DNA from: an uncultured Eubacteriales bacterium
Lineage (GTDB): Bacteria; Bacillota; Clostridia; Christensenellales; Borkfalkiaceae
Length of the DNA: 57,073 nt
Assembly: GCA_900543915.1 (NCBI GenBank)
Contig: UQTB01000012.1
Coordinates: forward strand, 1 to 57,073
Direction: 5' to 3'
Each line of letters starts with the position of its first letter. Position 1 is the stretch's first letter. The translations under genes and the position numbers were made by a program. Of the stretch, positions 39,989 through 46,628 are shown in pieces. The notes under the pieces were generated by a model. That model worked only from the letters and a program-made list of their open reading frames with translations, ran no database searches and had not been told where the DNA came from.

Positions 39989-41149
39989 ATGAAAAACTTT
40001 GATCATCACATCGAGACCGAAATTTTGTTCGGGAAAGGGAAAATCAAGGGCTTCGGCAAAAAGATCGCCGCGGTGACCGACAGCGTTCTGCTCTGCTACG
40101 GCGGCGGCAGTATCAAGAAGAACGGCGTTTACGACGCGGCGGTTGCCGAACTCAAAGCGAACGGCGTGCGTTATGAAGAGCTCTCGGGGATCGATCCCAA
40201 TCCCCGCATCGAGAGCGTGCGGGCGGGAATCGCGCTGGTGAAGAAGCATCGCCTGGGCGGCGTTTTGGCGGTGGGCGGCGGATCTGTCATCGACTGCGCG
40301 AAGGCGATCGCCGGCGGCGCGGCGACGCCGCACGAAGACGCCTGGGATCTGGTCGTCAGTTCTGCGTTCACCGCGGCGCTGCCCGTCTTTTCCGTGCTGA
40401 CGCTTTCCGCCACCGGGTCGGAGATGGATGCATTCGCCGTGATCACCAACTTCGAGACAAATGAAAAACTGGGCTGCGTCGTGGCGCGCCCCGTCTGTTC
40501 GGTGCTCGACCCATCCTATACCTTTACCGTGCCCGCACATCAGACGGCGGCGGGCAGCGCGGATATTCTGTCTCATATCTTTGAATCGTATTTTTCCAAA
40601 GTGCGGACCGCCTACGTGCAGGATCGGTTTGCGGAGGCGCTGTTGAAAACGGTCATCCGCTACGCGCCGGTTGCCATGGAGAAGCCGGACGACTACGAGG
40701 CGCGCGCCAATCTGATGTGGGCTTCTTCGCTCGCCATCAACGACCTGATCAAAGAGGGAAAGGGGGAGGACTGGACGGTGCACGGCATCGAACACGAGCT
40801 TTCCGCCTTTTACGACATCACCCACGGCGTCGGGCTCGCCATTCTGACGCCGCGCTGGATGCGCTATGTCCTGAGCGAAGAGACGCTCTGGCGCTTCCGC
40901 ATGTACGGCGTGAATGTATGGGGGATCGACGCGTCTCTTCCGGACAGCGAGATCGCCGAGCGCGCGATCGGAATGACGGAAACATTCCTGTTCGAAACGC
41001 TGCGCATTCCTTCCACGCTCACGGAAATCGGCATCGGCAGGGAGAACTTTGAGCGCATGGCGGAGAAGGTCGCCATCCCGGTTCCGGATAACCGCTTTGT
41101 CCCGCTGACGGCAAAAGACGTGGTCAATATTTTGGAAGAGTGTCTGTAA
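39989..41149 (+). CDS. Iron-containing alcohol dehydrogenase (butanol dehydrogenase-like)
   Basis: A 386-aa group III alcohol dehydrogenase. The N-terminal dinucleotide domain has CYGGGSIKKNGVYD, as in YqhD/BdhA-type NADPH-preferring enzymes, and LGGVLAVGGGSVIDCAKAIA. The metal site is formed by SADILSHIFESYF (Asp, His) and the two His of GIEHELSAFYDITHGVGLA. It would reduce aldehydes to alcohols and so dispose of reductant in fermentation. ATG 39989 follows AGGAGG. The physiological substrate is not deducible. Confidence 0.92.
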   Translation: MKNFDHHIETEILFGKGKIKGFGKKIAAVTDSVLLCYGGGSIKKNGVYDAAVAELKANGVRYEELSGIDPNPRIESVRAGIALVKKHRLGGVLAVGGGSVIDCAKAIAGGAATPHEDAWDLVVSSAFTAALPVFSVLTLSATGSEMDAFAVITNFETNEKLGCVVARPVCSVLDPSYTFTVPAHQTAAGSADILSHIFESYFSKVRTAYVQDRFAEALLKTVIRYAPVAMEKPDDYEARANLMWASSLAINDLIKEGKGEDWTVHGIEHELSAFYDITHGVGLAILTPRWMRYVLSEETLWRFRMYGVNVWGIDASLPDSEIAERAIGMTETFLFETLRIPSTLTEIGIGRENFERMAEKVAIPVPDNRFVPLTAKDVVNILEECL

Positions 41150-41161
41150 AGGTATTTTTGC

Positions 41162-41734
41162 ATGAAGAAAAAACTAATCATAGCGACGGGCAACGCGGGG
41201 AAGGCGCGCGAGTTCGCCGCGCTGTTTCCCGCTTATGAAGTGCTTTCCATGAAGGAAGCCGGATTTACGGGCGCGATCGAGGAGACGGGAGATACGTTTT
41301 ACGAGAACGCCCTGATCAAGGCGCGGGCAGTTTCGGAAGCGCTCGGCACGGACGCGCTGGCGGATGACTCCGGTCTGTCGGTCGCCGCTTTAGGCGGCGC
41401 GCCCGGCGTCTACTCCGCGCGCTACGCGGGAGAGGGCTGCACGGATTCGGATAACAACCGGAAACTTCTCGCTGCGCTGGAAGCGGTCTCCGACCGGCGG
41501 GCAAAGTTCGTGTGCGCGCTCGTCCTCTGCCGCGCGGACGGCGAAGTCGTCTCGGCGGAAGGGGAGACGGAAGGGGAAGTGCTCCGCGCGCCCCGCGGAA
41601 CGGCGGGCTTCGGCTACGATCCGCTCTTTTATTCGTATGATCTGAAAAAGTCCTTCGGCGAGGCGACGGAAGAGGAGAAAAACGCGGTCTCCCACCGCGC
41701 CCGCGCCGCAGAGGCGCTGAAAAAAATCCTATGA
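41162..41734 (+). CDS. rdgB: XTP/dITP diphosphatase
   Basis: Removes non-canonical purine nucleotides (dITP, XTP) from the pool by cleaving to the monophosphate. The 190-aa product has IIATGNAGKAREF, ETGDTFYENALIKA, ADDSGLSVAALGGAPGVYSA, GYDPLF and SHRARA, all HAM1 family residues. It lies 12 bases after the dehydrogenase and overlaps the next gene by ATGA. Confidence 0.95.
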   Translation: MKKKLIIATGNAGKAREFAALFPAYEVLSMKEAGFTGAIEETGDTFYENALIKARAVSEALGTDALADDSGLSVAALGGAPGVYSARYAGEGCTDSDNNRKLLAALEAVSDRRAKFVCALVLCRADGEVVSAEGETEGEVLRAPRGTAGFGYDPLFYSYDLKKSFGEATEEEKNAVSHRARAAEALKKIL

Positions 41735-42195
41735 AAACAGCCGTTGTGCTTTCCGATACGCACGGAAACCGCGCCCGCGTCAACGCGCTTCTGCCGCTGA
41801 TGCGGGAGGCGGACTTTGTCTTTTTCTGCGGAGACGGCATCTACGATCTTTTGTCCCTGAACGAGCTTTCCGGAAAACTGTATGCCGTCGGCGGCAACTG
41901 CGACGGATGCGGAGATAAGGAGCTCTTTTTGGAAATCGAGAAAAAGAAAATTTTTCTGACGCACGGGCATCGTTACGGCGTCAAACGGTCTTTCAGCGCG
42001 CTTTCCCTGCGTGCGGAAGAACTCGGCGCGGATATTGTTTTGTTCGGTCACACGCATACCGCGCTCTCCGAACAGGTCGGCGGGACGCTGTTCGTCAATC
42101 CCGGCACGCTGTCCCCGTATTCCGCTCACGCCTCTTATGCGTATTTGGCATTCGACGAGAAGCGCGCGACTGCGAAAATCGTCCCCTGTTTTTGA
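41731..42195 (+). CDS. YfcE/MJ0936-type metallophosphodiesterase
   Basis: A 154-aa calcineurin-like phosphoesterase: SDTHGN, FFCGDG, GNCDG, LTHGH and FGHTHTA give the full two-metal ligand set. The rdgB-phosphodiesterase pair is a standard Firmicutes gene order. Confidence 0.93.
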   Translation: MKTAVVLSDTHGNRARVNALLPLMREADFVFFCGDGIYDLLSLNELSGKLYAVGGNCDGCGDKELFLEIEKKKIFLTHGHRYGVKRSFSALSLRAEELGADIVLFGHTHTALSEQVGGTLFVNPGTLSPYSAHASYAYLAFDEKRATAKIVPCF

Positions 42196-42232
42196 GGCGG
42201 GATCAAATGCAGAATATCTGGCTAAAAAGAGT

Positions 42233-42643
42233 ATGTATTTTTTTGAAGCGCCCGATCTCAGATTTGAGCTGATTTTTGGGAATTACTATGAAGAAGATGC
42301 GCGATCGGGGAATCCTTACAACACGCTTCTTTCAATCTTTGTCAGCGCTTACGGCTACAGCGGAAAGGCGGAATGGGTGCTGGACTTTTCAGAGTTTCAG
42401 CATTTCGTTTGCGAACTGAACGAAATGCACCGTGTTTTGCGGGGAAAGACCGTTTTAAAAGACAAAGGGTACGGTTCCTGCCTGTGGATTGCGTGCGACG
42501 GGCAAGGGTATTTTTTGTTTGAAGGAGTCCTCGTCAGCGACACGTTTCAGAAATTGAATTTTAATTTTCAGATCGATCAAACGTACCTTTCGGCGTTTAT
42601 CGGAGCGCTGTGGAAAGATTATGGGGCAAGCGCCGGCTTTTAA
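42233..42643 (+). CDS. WapI-like (immunity-type) small protein
   Basis: A 136-aa protein starting MYFFEAPDLRFELIFGNYY. The layout (N-terminal strands, WVLDFSEFQHFVCELNEMHR in the middle, then GYFLFEGVLVSD and a terminal helix) resembles the WapI family of contact-toxin immunity proteins, but this is by eye only. There is no toxin gene beside it. Base use is AT-richer than its neighbours, which hints at recent acquisition. The frame is open upstream to 42011 but that part is a shadow of the phosphodiesterase. AAAGAG lies close to the start. Confidence 0.6.
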   Translation: MYFFEAPDLRFELIFGNYYEEDARSGNPYNTLLSIFVSAYGYSGKAEWVLDFSEFQHFVCELNEMHRVLRGKTVLKDKGYGSCLWIACDGQGYFLFEGVLVSDTFQKLNFNFQIDQTYLSAFIGALWKDYGASAGF

Positions 42644-42719
42644 ACATCCCGAATTTGCGAAACGGAGCAAAATAACGGCAACTGTTTTCTGAAAATTGGA
42701 AAAAAGAGACTCAAATCAG

Positions 42720-42749
42720 TTGACAACGTTCCTTTCGTTTTGGTATAAT
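42720..42749 (+). promoter_or_regulatory. Promoter of the tRNA cluster
   Basis: TTGACA (42720-42725), 18 bases, TATAAT (42744-42749), 24 bases before the first tRNA. Confidence 0.85.
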
Positions 42750-42773
42750 TTTTTAGCATTGAAAAAAACGGTT

Positions 42774-42847
42774 GCGGGTGTAGTTCAATGGTAGAATCCC
42801 AGCCTTCCAAGCTGGTCGCGTGGGTCCGATTCCCATCACCCGCTCCA
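42774..42847 (+). tRNA. tRNA-Gly (anticodon TCC)
   Basis: Full cloverleaf: acceptor GCGGGTG/CACCCGC, anticodon loop CTTCCAA between CCAGC and GCTGG, T-loop GTCCGATTC, discriminator T, encoded CCA. Confidence 0.97.
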
Positions 42848-42870
42848 ATTTTCAGCACCGTACAGGTTAT

Positions 42871-42947
42871 GCGCCTGTAGCTCAGTAGGATAGAGCAATG
42901 GCCTTCTAAGCCATGTGTCAGGGGTTCGACTCCCTTCAGGCGCGCCA
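42871..42947 (+). tRNA. tRNA-Arg (anticodon TCT)
   Basis: Acceptor GCGCCTG/CAGGCGC, anticodon stem ATGGC/GCCAT with loop CTTCTAA, T-arm GGGGTTCGACTCCCT, discriminator G, encoded CCA. Confidence 0.97.
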
Positions 42948-42961
42948 GTCTATCTTAAAAT

Positions 42962-43039
42962 GGCGGGTGTAGCTCAGTTGGCTAGAGCGCAAGATTGTGG
43001 CTCTTGAGGTCGTGGGTTCGATCCCCATCGCTCGCCCCA
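42962..43039 (+). tRNA. tRNA-His (anticodon GTG)
   Basis: Acceptor GCGGGTG/CGCTCGC with two G-T pairs, an extra 5' G at 42962 facing discriminator C as expected for tRNA-His, anticodon loop TTGTGGC, encoded CCA. Confidence 0.96.
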
Positions 43040-43047
43040 TTTTTTTT

Positions 43048-43123
43048 AGGGGTGTCGCCAAGCGGTAAGGCACTGGATTTTGATTCCAGCATTACGTAGG
43101 TTCAAATCCTGCCACCCCTGCCA
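43048..43123 (+). tRNA. tRNA-Gln (anticodon TTG)
   Basis: Acceptor AGGGGTG/CACCCCT, anticodon stem CTGGA/TCCAG with loop TTTTGAT, T-loop GTTCAAATC, discriminator G, encoded CCA. Confidence 0.96.
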
Positions 43124-43133
43124 AGACTTGCAG

Positions 43134-43209
43134 GATCCATTAGCTCAGTTGGCAGAGCACGTGACTTTTAATCACGGTGTCCCGAGTTCGAATCTCGGAT
43201 GGATCACCA
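43134..43209 (+). tRNA. tRNA-Lys (anticodon TTT)
   Basis: Acceptor GATCCAT/ATGGATC, anticodon stem CGTGA/TCACG with loop CTTTTAA, discriminator A, encoded CCA. Confidence 0.96.
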
Positions 43210-43216
43210 AACCGAT

Positions 43217-43292
43217 GCACCATTAGCTCAGCTGGTAGAGCACCTGACTCTTAATCAGGGTGTCCAGGGTTCGAGTCCCTGATGGTGTACCA
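43217..43292 (+). tRNA. tRNA-Lys (anticodon CTT)
   Basis: Acceptor GCACCAT/ATGGTGT (terminal G-T pair), anticodon stem CCTGA/TCAGG with loop CTCTTAA, discriminator A, encoded CCA. Only seven bases from the preceding tRNA. Confidence 0.96.
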
Positions 43293-43340
43293 AAGGCGGT
43301 GATTTCGACCGGTCAAGGTTGAAATCACCGCCTTTTTTTG
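43293..43340 (+). terminator. Terminator of the tRNA cluster
   Basis: AAAGGCGGTGATTTC, a 14-base loop, GAAATCACCGCCTTT and a T-run. Confidence 0.92.
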
Positions 43341-43451
43341 ATGGCGCTTTCGCAAGAAAAACCGGTTCAACCGGGGGAGATAAATTGCTTAAAGCAAATT
43401 TCGATAATAGAAAAGTAACCTTATAGTTAAAGTTAATACGGTTCGTCATAG

Positions 43452-43588
43452 AATAAGGAACCTGTTTTACAGGTGTGTGGAGCCATAAGACGCTATAGTA
43501 AAAGCGATACCCGTTAACGGGGCGGCTGGTATTTTACCGTTTTAAAGTATGAGCAAACCACCGGTTTTACCGGTGGATTTGATTTTTT
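43452..43588 (+). ncRNA. Candidate structured non-coding RNA of unknown class
   Basis: A compact hairpin-rich block with its own terminator and no reading frame. Elements: ACCTG-TTTTA-CAGGT (about 43461-43475), CGCT...AGCG, the palindrome CCCGTTAACGGG, and the terminator CCACCGG-TTTTA-CCGGTGG then GATTTTTT (43558-43588). Upstream AAATTGC-TTAAA-GCAAATTT is a further hairpin and a TAGAAT at about 43448 could be a -10 box. The central segment reminds me of elements scattered in intergenic regions of gut Clostridia. Both strand and ends are uncertain. Confidence 0.4.
43556..43588 (+). terminator. Terminator of the candidate ncRNA
   Basis: CCACCGG, loop TTTTA, CCGGTGG and a T-rich tail. It is preceded on the same strand by no coding gene, only by the structured block above. 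Confidence 0.8.
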
Positions 43589-44089
43589 AAGCGATTTTAT
43601 CTCTCAAAATGCAGAAAATAAACCATCTTTCGCGGTGCGGTTATGGATACGCTCTTATCTTCCAGTTATTTTTAAGAGTTCATTAAGGGATCCAAACTTC
43701 GGGAATCTGAAAAGAGACCCATTGGCGGCAGTCCGATTTTTGCAAGTCCGATCGGCGGCGGGGGAGGATTTTTATTTCAAGTCAGGATATGGCAGACAAG
43801 AAAAGGCTTTCATTGATTATAAAAGTTTTATCGTACTGAGCCGGAGAAGCTGCTTTCGCCCGGTATTTTTTGTAATTTGATTTCATGAACCGCAGCAGCG
43901 GGGTGTCTCTTGGTTTACAGTCTCTGTAATTTCGGGATTTTTTTATGAAACCGTTTTTTCCCGGTCCGTGTTCCGAATAGCTCCCGTTTATCATATAAAT
44001 AGATTGTTAATTTTAGCTCAAAAAAACCGCTTTTTCACCGCCGCAGGCAACGCCAGAAAAGAAAATTTTATACTTTTTTGTTCAATCGG
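43589..44089. other. Long intergenic stretch without a convincing gene
   Basis: About 500 bases. The plus frame 43635-43880 and the minus frame 43782-43994 lack ribosome sites and family features. The minus translation around KSRNYRDCKPRDTPLLRFMK resembles junk ORFs I associate with gut Clostridia intergenic regions, so a degenerate repeat is possible. Nothing else is seen except AT-rich DNA close to the tetR promoter. Confidence 0.3.
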
Positions 44090-44145
44090 TTGACAAAATG
44101 ACAGATTGTCATTTATAATAAAAGAAAAAAATGACAACCTGTCAT
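44090..44145 (+). promoter_or_regulatory. tetR-operon promoter with twin operators
   Basis: TTGACA (44090-44095), 18 bases, TATAAT (44114-44119). Two palindromes ATGACA-N3-TGTCAT occur: ATGACAGATTGTCAT (44098-44112) inside the spacer and ATGACAACCTGTCAT (44131-44145) over the start of the transcript, centres 33 bp apart. GAGGAG then leads to the tetR start. The layout indicates autorepression. Confidence 0.88.
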
Positions 44146-44155
44146 TCGAGGAGCT

Positions 44156-44794
44156 ATGCCGAAAGAAGTTTATCTCCGATTGCCGGAGGAGAAAAAGAAG
44201 CGCGTTAAAGAGGCGATCGCAGAAGAGCTGTCCCGCGTTTCTTTGGAAGATTTCTCCATACGAAGGGTGACGAAACGGGCGGAAATCGCGCGGGGCAGCT
44301 TTTATCAGTATTTTGACGGCGTTCCCGACGCGGTGCTCTGTGTGCTGGACGATTATTTTTCCAATCTGAAAGCGCTCATCCCCGCGCTGGTGGAAGAATA
44401 TCGTTACGACCTGTTTGAAGTGGAGCTGGTTCTGTTCGATCGGCTGAAGCAATACTGTGAGGAGAGCGGAGAAAAACTCATTCTCAGCAATCTCGGCAAG
44501 AGCTTCCGCATAAGTAAGGTGAACACGCTGGAGGTGTTTCCGCACGAGGTGGAGCGCCTGAAAGAGTTTATATATGAACATCTGAGCAGCCGCGCGTGCG
44601 GGCAGTTTACGAAAGAGGATATCTACGATGTCATTCATCTCTCCGCGCTGCTCTTTCGCTCAGCGATTTCCGAATTGTTCAGCGAATATGAACGCAGAGA
44701 GGAAATTTCGCGCAGGTTCCGCAATCAGATCGCTATCGTACGGAGGGGTTTTATAACAGATGAAGGACAGAACAGACCGCAAAACGCTCCCTGA
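44156..44794 (+). CDS. TetR/AcrR family transcriptional regulator
   Basis: A 212-aa regulator with an N-terminal HTH (about residues 14-60: IAEELSRVSLEDFSIRRVTK, then RAEIARGSFYQYFDG) of TetR type and a helical ligand-binding C-terminal domain without a recognised ligand. It is the first gene of a three-gene operon with a PAP2 protein and a YjdF-like membrane protein, and its own promoter carries two copies of a palindrome. It overlaps the next gene by 35 bases. Confidence 0.9.
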   Translation: MPKEVYLRLPEEKKKRVKEAIAEELSRVSLEDFSIRRVTKRAEIARGSFYQYFDGVPDAVLCVLDDYFSNLKALIPALVEEYRYDLFEVELVLFDRLKQYCEESGEKLILSNLGKSFRISKVNTLEVFPHEVERLKEFIYEHLSSRACGQFTKEDIYDVIHLSALLFRSAISELFSEYERREEISRRFRNQIAIVRRGFITDEGQNRPQNAP

Positions 44795-45536
44795 GGCGCT
44801 GCCGGCGGAGCAGAAAGAGAAAAACAATCGCGTCAAGTGGTACGGCGTCGTCTGGGGGATCGGGCTGCTGATCTTTCAGCACTCCATGTATCTGCTGGCG
44901 AATGTGATTGCCGGCTGGATCGGGATCCCGCCGTTTTTGCCCAAAATCGAGGCGATAGACGACCTGATCCCGCTCGTTCCGGTTTTCGTCCTGCCGTACA
45001 TATGGTCCTATTTCTTCTGGGCGATGGCGCCCATGGCGGTGTCGAAGTGCGAGAAGCGCTATTTTTATAATTTTATCACCGCGTACATTTGCTCCTGCCT
45101 GTTCGGCATGCTGATCTTTATCTTTGCGCCATCGTATATGGACCGCGCGGGGGAGAACCTCGCCGAGCTGGCGGGAGATTCGATTTTCGGGGATCTGCTG
45201 CGCTTTGTGTACGGGCTGGACGGCGGCACGATCGCCTACAATCTCTTTCCGAGTTTTCACTGCATGCTGAGCACGCTGTCCTATCTCGGCGTAATGCGCA
45301 GAAAAGAGATTCCGCTGTGGTTCCGCATTTACTCGCTCGTCACGGCGCTCCTGATTTACTGTTCGGTCGTCTTTACCAAGCAGCATTACGTTGTCGATAT
45401 TTTCGGCGGGATTGCGATCGCGCTCGTGTTTTATTTTTTGTCGACCAGGTTTCAATGGGGAAGAGTTTGGGAACAAATTGAGCGGAAATTCCGCAGAAAA
45501 GGAGAAACCAAACATGAAGAAAGCAACTTTAACTGA
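44760..45536 (+). CDS. PAP2-superfamily membrane phosphatase/transferase
   Basis: A 258-aa protein with about six helices. The acid-phosphatase motifs are NLFPSFHC (C2, catalytic His) and KQHYVVDIFGG (C3, His and Asp), in the arrangement of the inositolphosphotransferase Aur1/Ipt1-like branch. The first KxxxxxxRP motif is not evident, as is common there. It likely acts on a lipid phosphate or lipid head group at the outer membrane face. Translation starts inside the end of tetR, so expression tracks the regulator. Confidence 0.82.
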   Translation: MKDRTDRKTLPEALPAEQKEKNNRVKWYGVVWGIGLLIFQHSMYLLANVIAGWIGIPPFLPKIEAIDDLIPLVPVFVLPYIWSYFFWAMAPMAVSKCEKRYFYNFITAYICSCLFGMLIFIFAPSYMDRAGENLAELAGDSIFGDLLRFVYGLDGGTIAYNLFPSFHCMLSTLSYLGVMRRKEIPLWFRIYSLVTALLIYCSVVFTKQHYVVDIFGGIAIALVFYFLSTRFQWGRVWEQIERKFRRKGETKHEESNFN

Positions 45537-46341
45537 GCGTTATTCGGGCGTACAGATCGCTTGTTGGCTGTTGGAAAGCGCGCTGATGCTGACGTCTGTC
45601 GGCTTTTTCATCGCCGCGCTGGTCGCTGCGATCCAGGCCGGGGCGACGGGCAAACCGCTCGGCTCCGAGCTTTTCCGCCTGATGATCTGCGCGGAAGCGA
45701 TCCTTTTTCTCTTTGTTCCCTATATTCTCAATGCGCTGACGAAGGGCAAACTGCGCCTGCCGCCGGGCTTTGAAATGGTATATGCCCTCTACGCGTTCTG
45801 CGGGACAATCGTCGGCGATATGCTGAACGCCTTTGCCGTGATCCCTTTCTGGGACTCGATCATGCACGCGTTTTCGGGAGTGGTTCTCTGCTACGTGGGC
45901 TATCTGCTCGCAGATATCTTCAATCAGAAGCAGATTCAAAAGGGCGGTCAGCTCAACGCTTTCTTCCTCGCGCTGTTCGCCGTCTGTTTTGCGGTCGCGC
46001 TCGGCGCGGTCTGGGAACTGTTTGAATATGCGAGCGACGGCTTGCTCGGCACCAATTCGCAGCAATTCATGGAGACGACGACGGGAACGTTCGTCACCGA
46101 TACGGATATTCCTTTGGTGGGGCATCTCGCGCTCCGCGATACGATGAAGGATATGTTCCTGAATACGCTCGGCGCGGTCGCCGCCGCCGTTGCGATCTCT
46201 CTTTACCGAATCGGGCGGGAAAAAAAGAACGCAGTTTCCGAAGCGGCGTGTGCGGACGGCAGCCCGTTTGCCGAAGTTTCCGCCGAAAAAGAAGCGGCTC
46301 CCGCGGTGACGCCTTCCGATCACCCCGAAGAAGCCCGCTGA
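45514..46341 (+). CDS. YjdF/DUF2238-like membrane protein
   Basis: A 275-aa protein with about six helices, starting MKKATLTERYSGVQ after AAAGGAG; it overlaps the PAP2 gene by 23 bases. WDSIMHAFSGVVLCYVGYLL and ALGAVWELFEYASDGLLGTN resemble the conserved core of the YjdF (DUF2238) family. A 45-residue hydrophilic tail rich in Ala/Glu/Pro follows the last helix. Function unknown; the operon with TetR and a PAP2 protein suggests a membrane-lipid or envelope-stress role. Confidence 0.75.
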   Translation: MKKATLTERYSGVQIACWLLESALMLTSVGFFIAALVAAIQAGATGKPLGSELFRLMICAEAILFLFVPYILNALTKGKLRLPPGFEMVYALYAFCGTIVGDMLNAFAVIPFWDSIMHAFSGVVLCYVGYLLADIFNQKQIQKGGQLNAFFLALFAVCFAVALGAVWELFEYASDGLLGTNSQQFMETTTGTFVTDTDIPLVGHLALRDTMKDMFLNTLGAVAAAVAISLYRIGREKKNAVSEAACADGSPFAEVSAEKEAAPAVTPSDHPEEAR

Positions 46342-46433
46342 CCGATCTTTGGCGGGAACTGCCCGCCCGCCGATTTTTCTTCCCGTTCAGAAAAAAATTT
46401 CGCATATTTTTGCAACGCTCTCTCTGTTGATGG

Positions 46434-46466
46434 AAAATCGCCATGTGATTCCTGGCGATTTTTTCT
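46434..46466 (+). terminator. Terminator of the tetR operon
   Basis: AAAATCGCC, 11-base loop, GGCGATTTTTT. Confidence 0.88.
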
Positions 46467-46501
46467 TTCCGATATTTTTGAAACTTTTTTTAAAAAGGGT
46501 A

Positions 46502-46530
46502 TTGACAAACCCTCTGTGCTGTGTTATAAT
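46502..46530 (+). promoter_or_regulatory. Promoter of the sugar importer locus
   Basis: TTGACA (46502-46507), 17 bases, TATAAT (46525-46530): full consensus. The start codon follows about 90 bases after the predicted start site. Confidence 0.9.
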
Positions 46531-46539
46531 AATTTCACA

Positions 46540-46564
46540 AGTTATAAAACTAAGTTTAAAAACT
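46540..46564. promoter_or_regulatory. Candidate operator: tandem AGTT-N4-AACT
   Basis: AGTTATAAAACT (46540-46551) and AGTTTAAAAACT (46553-46564), repeated with a 13-bp offset immediately downstream of the -10 box. Inverted AGTT/AACT ends recall operators of ROK/XylR-type repressors. A ROK regulator is encoded at 56315 in the same locus. Binding is inferred. Confidence 0.6.
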
Positions 46565-46628
46565 ATTTTTTCAATCTTTTTTCCGCTTTTTTACGGGAAA
46601 GGGAAATAATATGCAAGGAGGAATTTTT

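Noticed and set aside
42011..42232. N-terminal extension of the WapI-like gene
   Set aside because: This part overlaps the phosphodiesterase gene and translates to Arg/Ser/Pro-rich shadow sequence.
42640..42858. Minus-strand open frame reading GDGNRTHATSLEGWDSTIEL
   Set aside because: This is the antisense translation of the tRNA-Gly gene, a well-known artefact; there is no ribosome site.
42774..43292. tRNA array considered as a CRISPR-like repeat array
   Set aside because: The similar segments are D- and T-arm sequences of six distinct tRNAs with proper cloverleaves.
43255..43449. Minus-strand open frame ending HHQGLEPWTP
   Set aside because: It is antisense to tRNA-Lys and the cluster terminator; the same phrase is a common spurious product of tRNA genes.
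43782..43994. 70-codon minus-strand frame
   Set aside because: No ribosome site or family features; probably part of a degenerate intergenic repeat.
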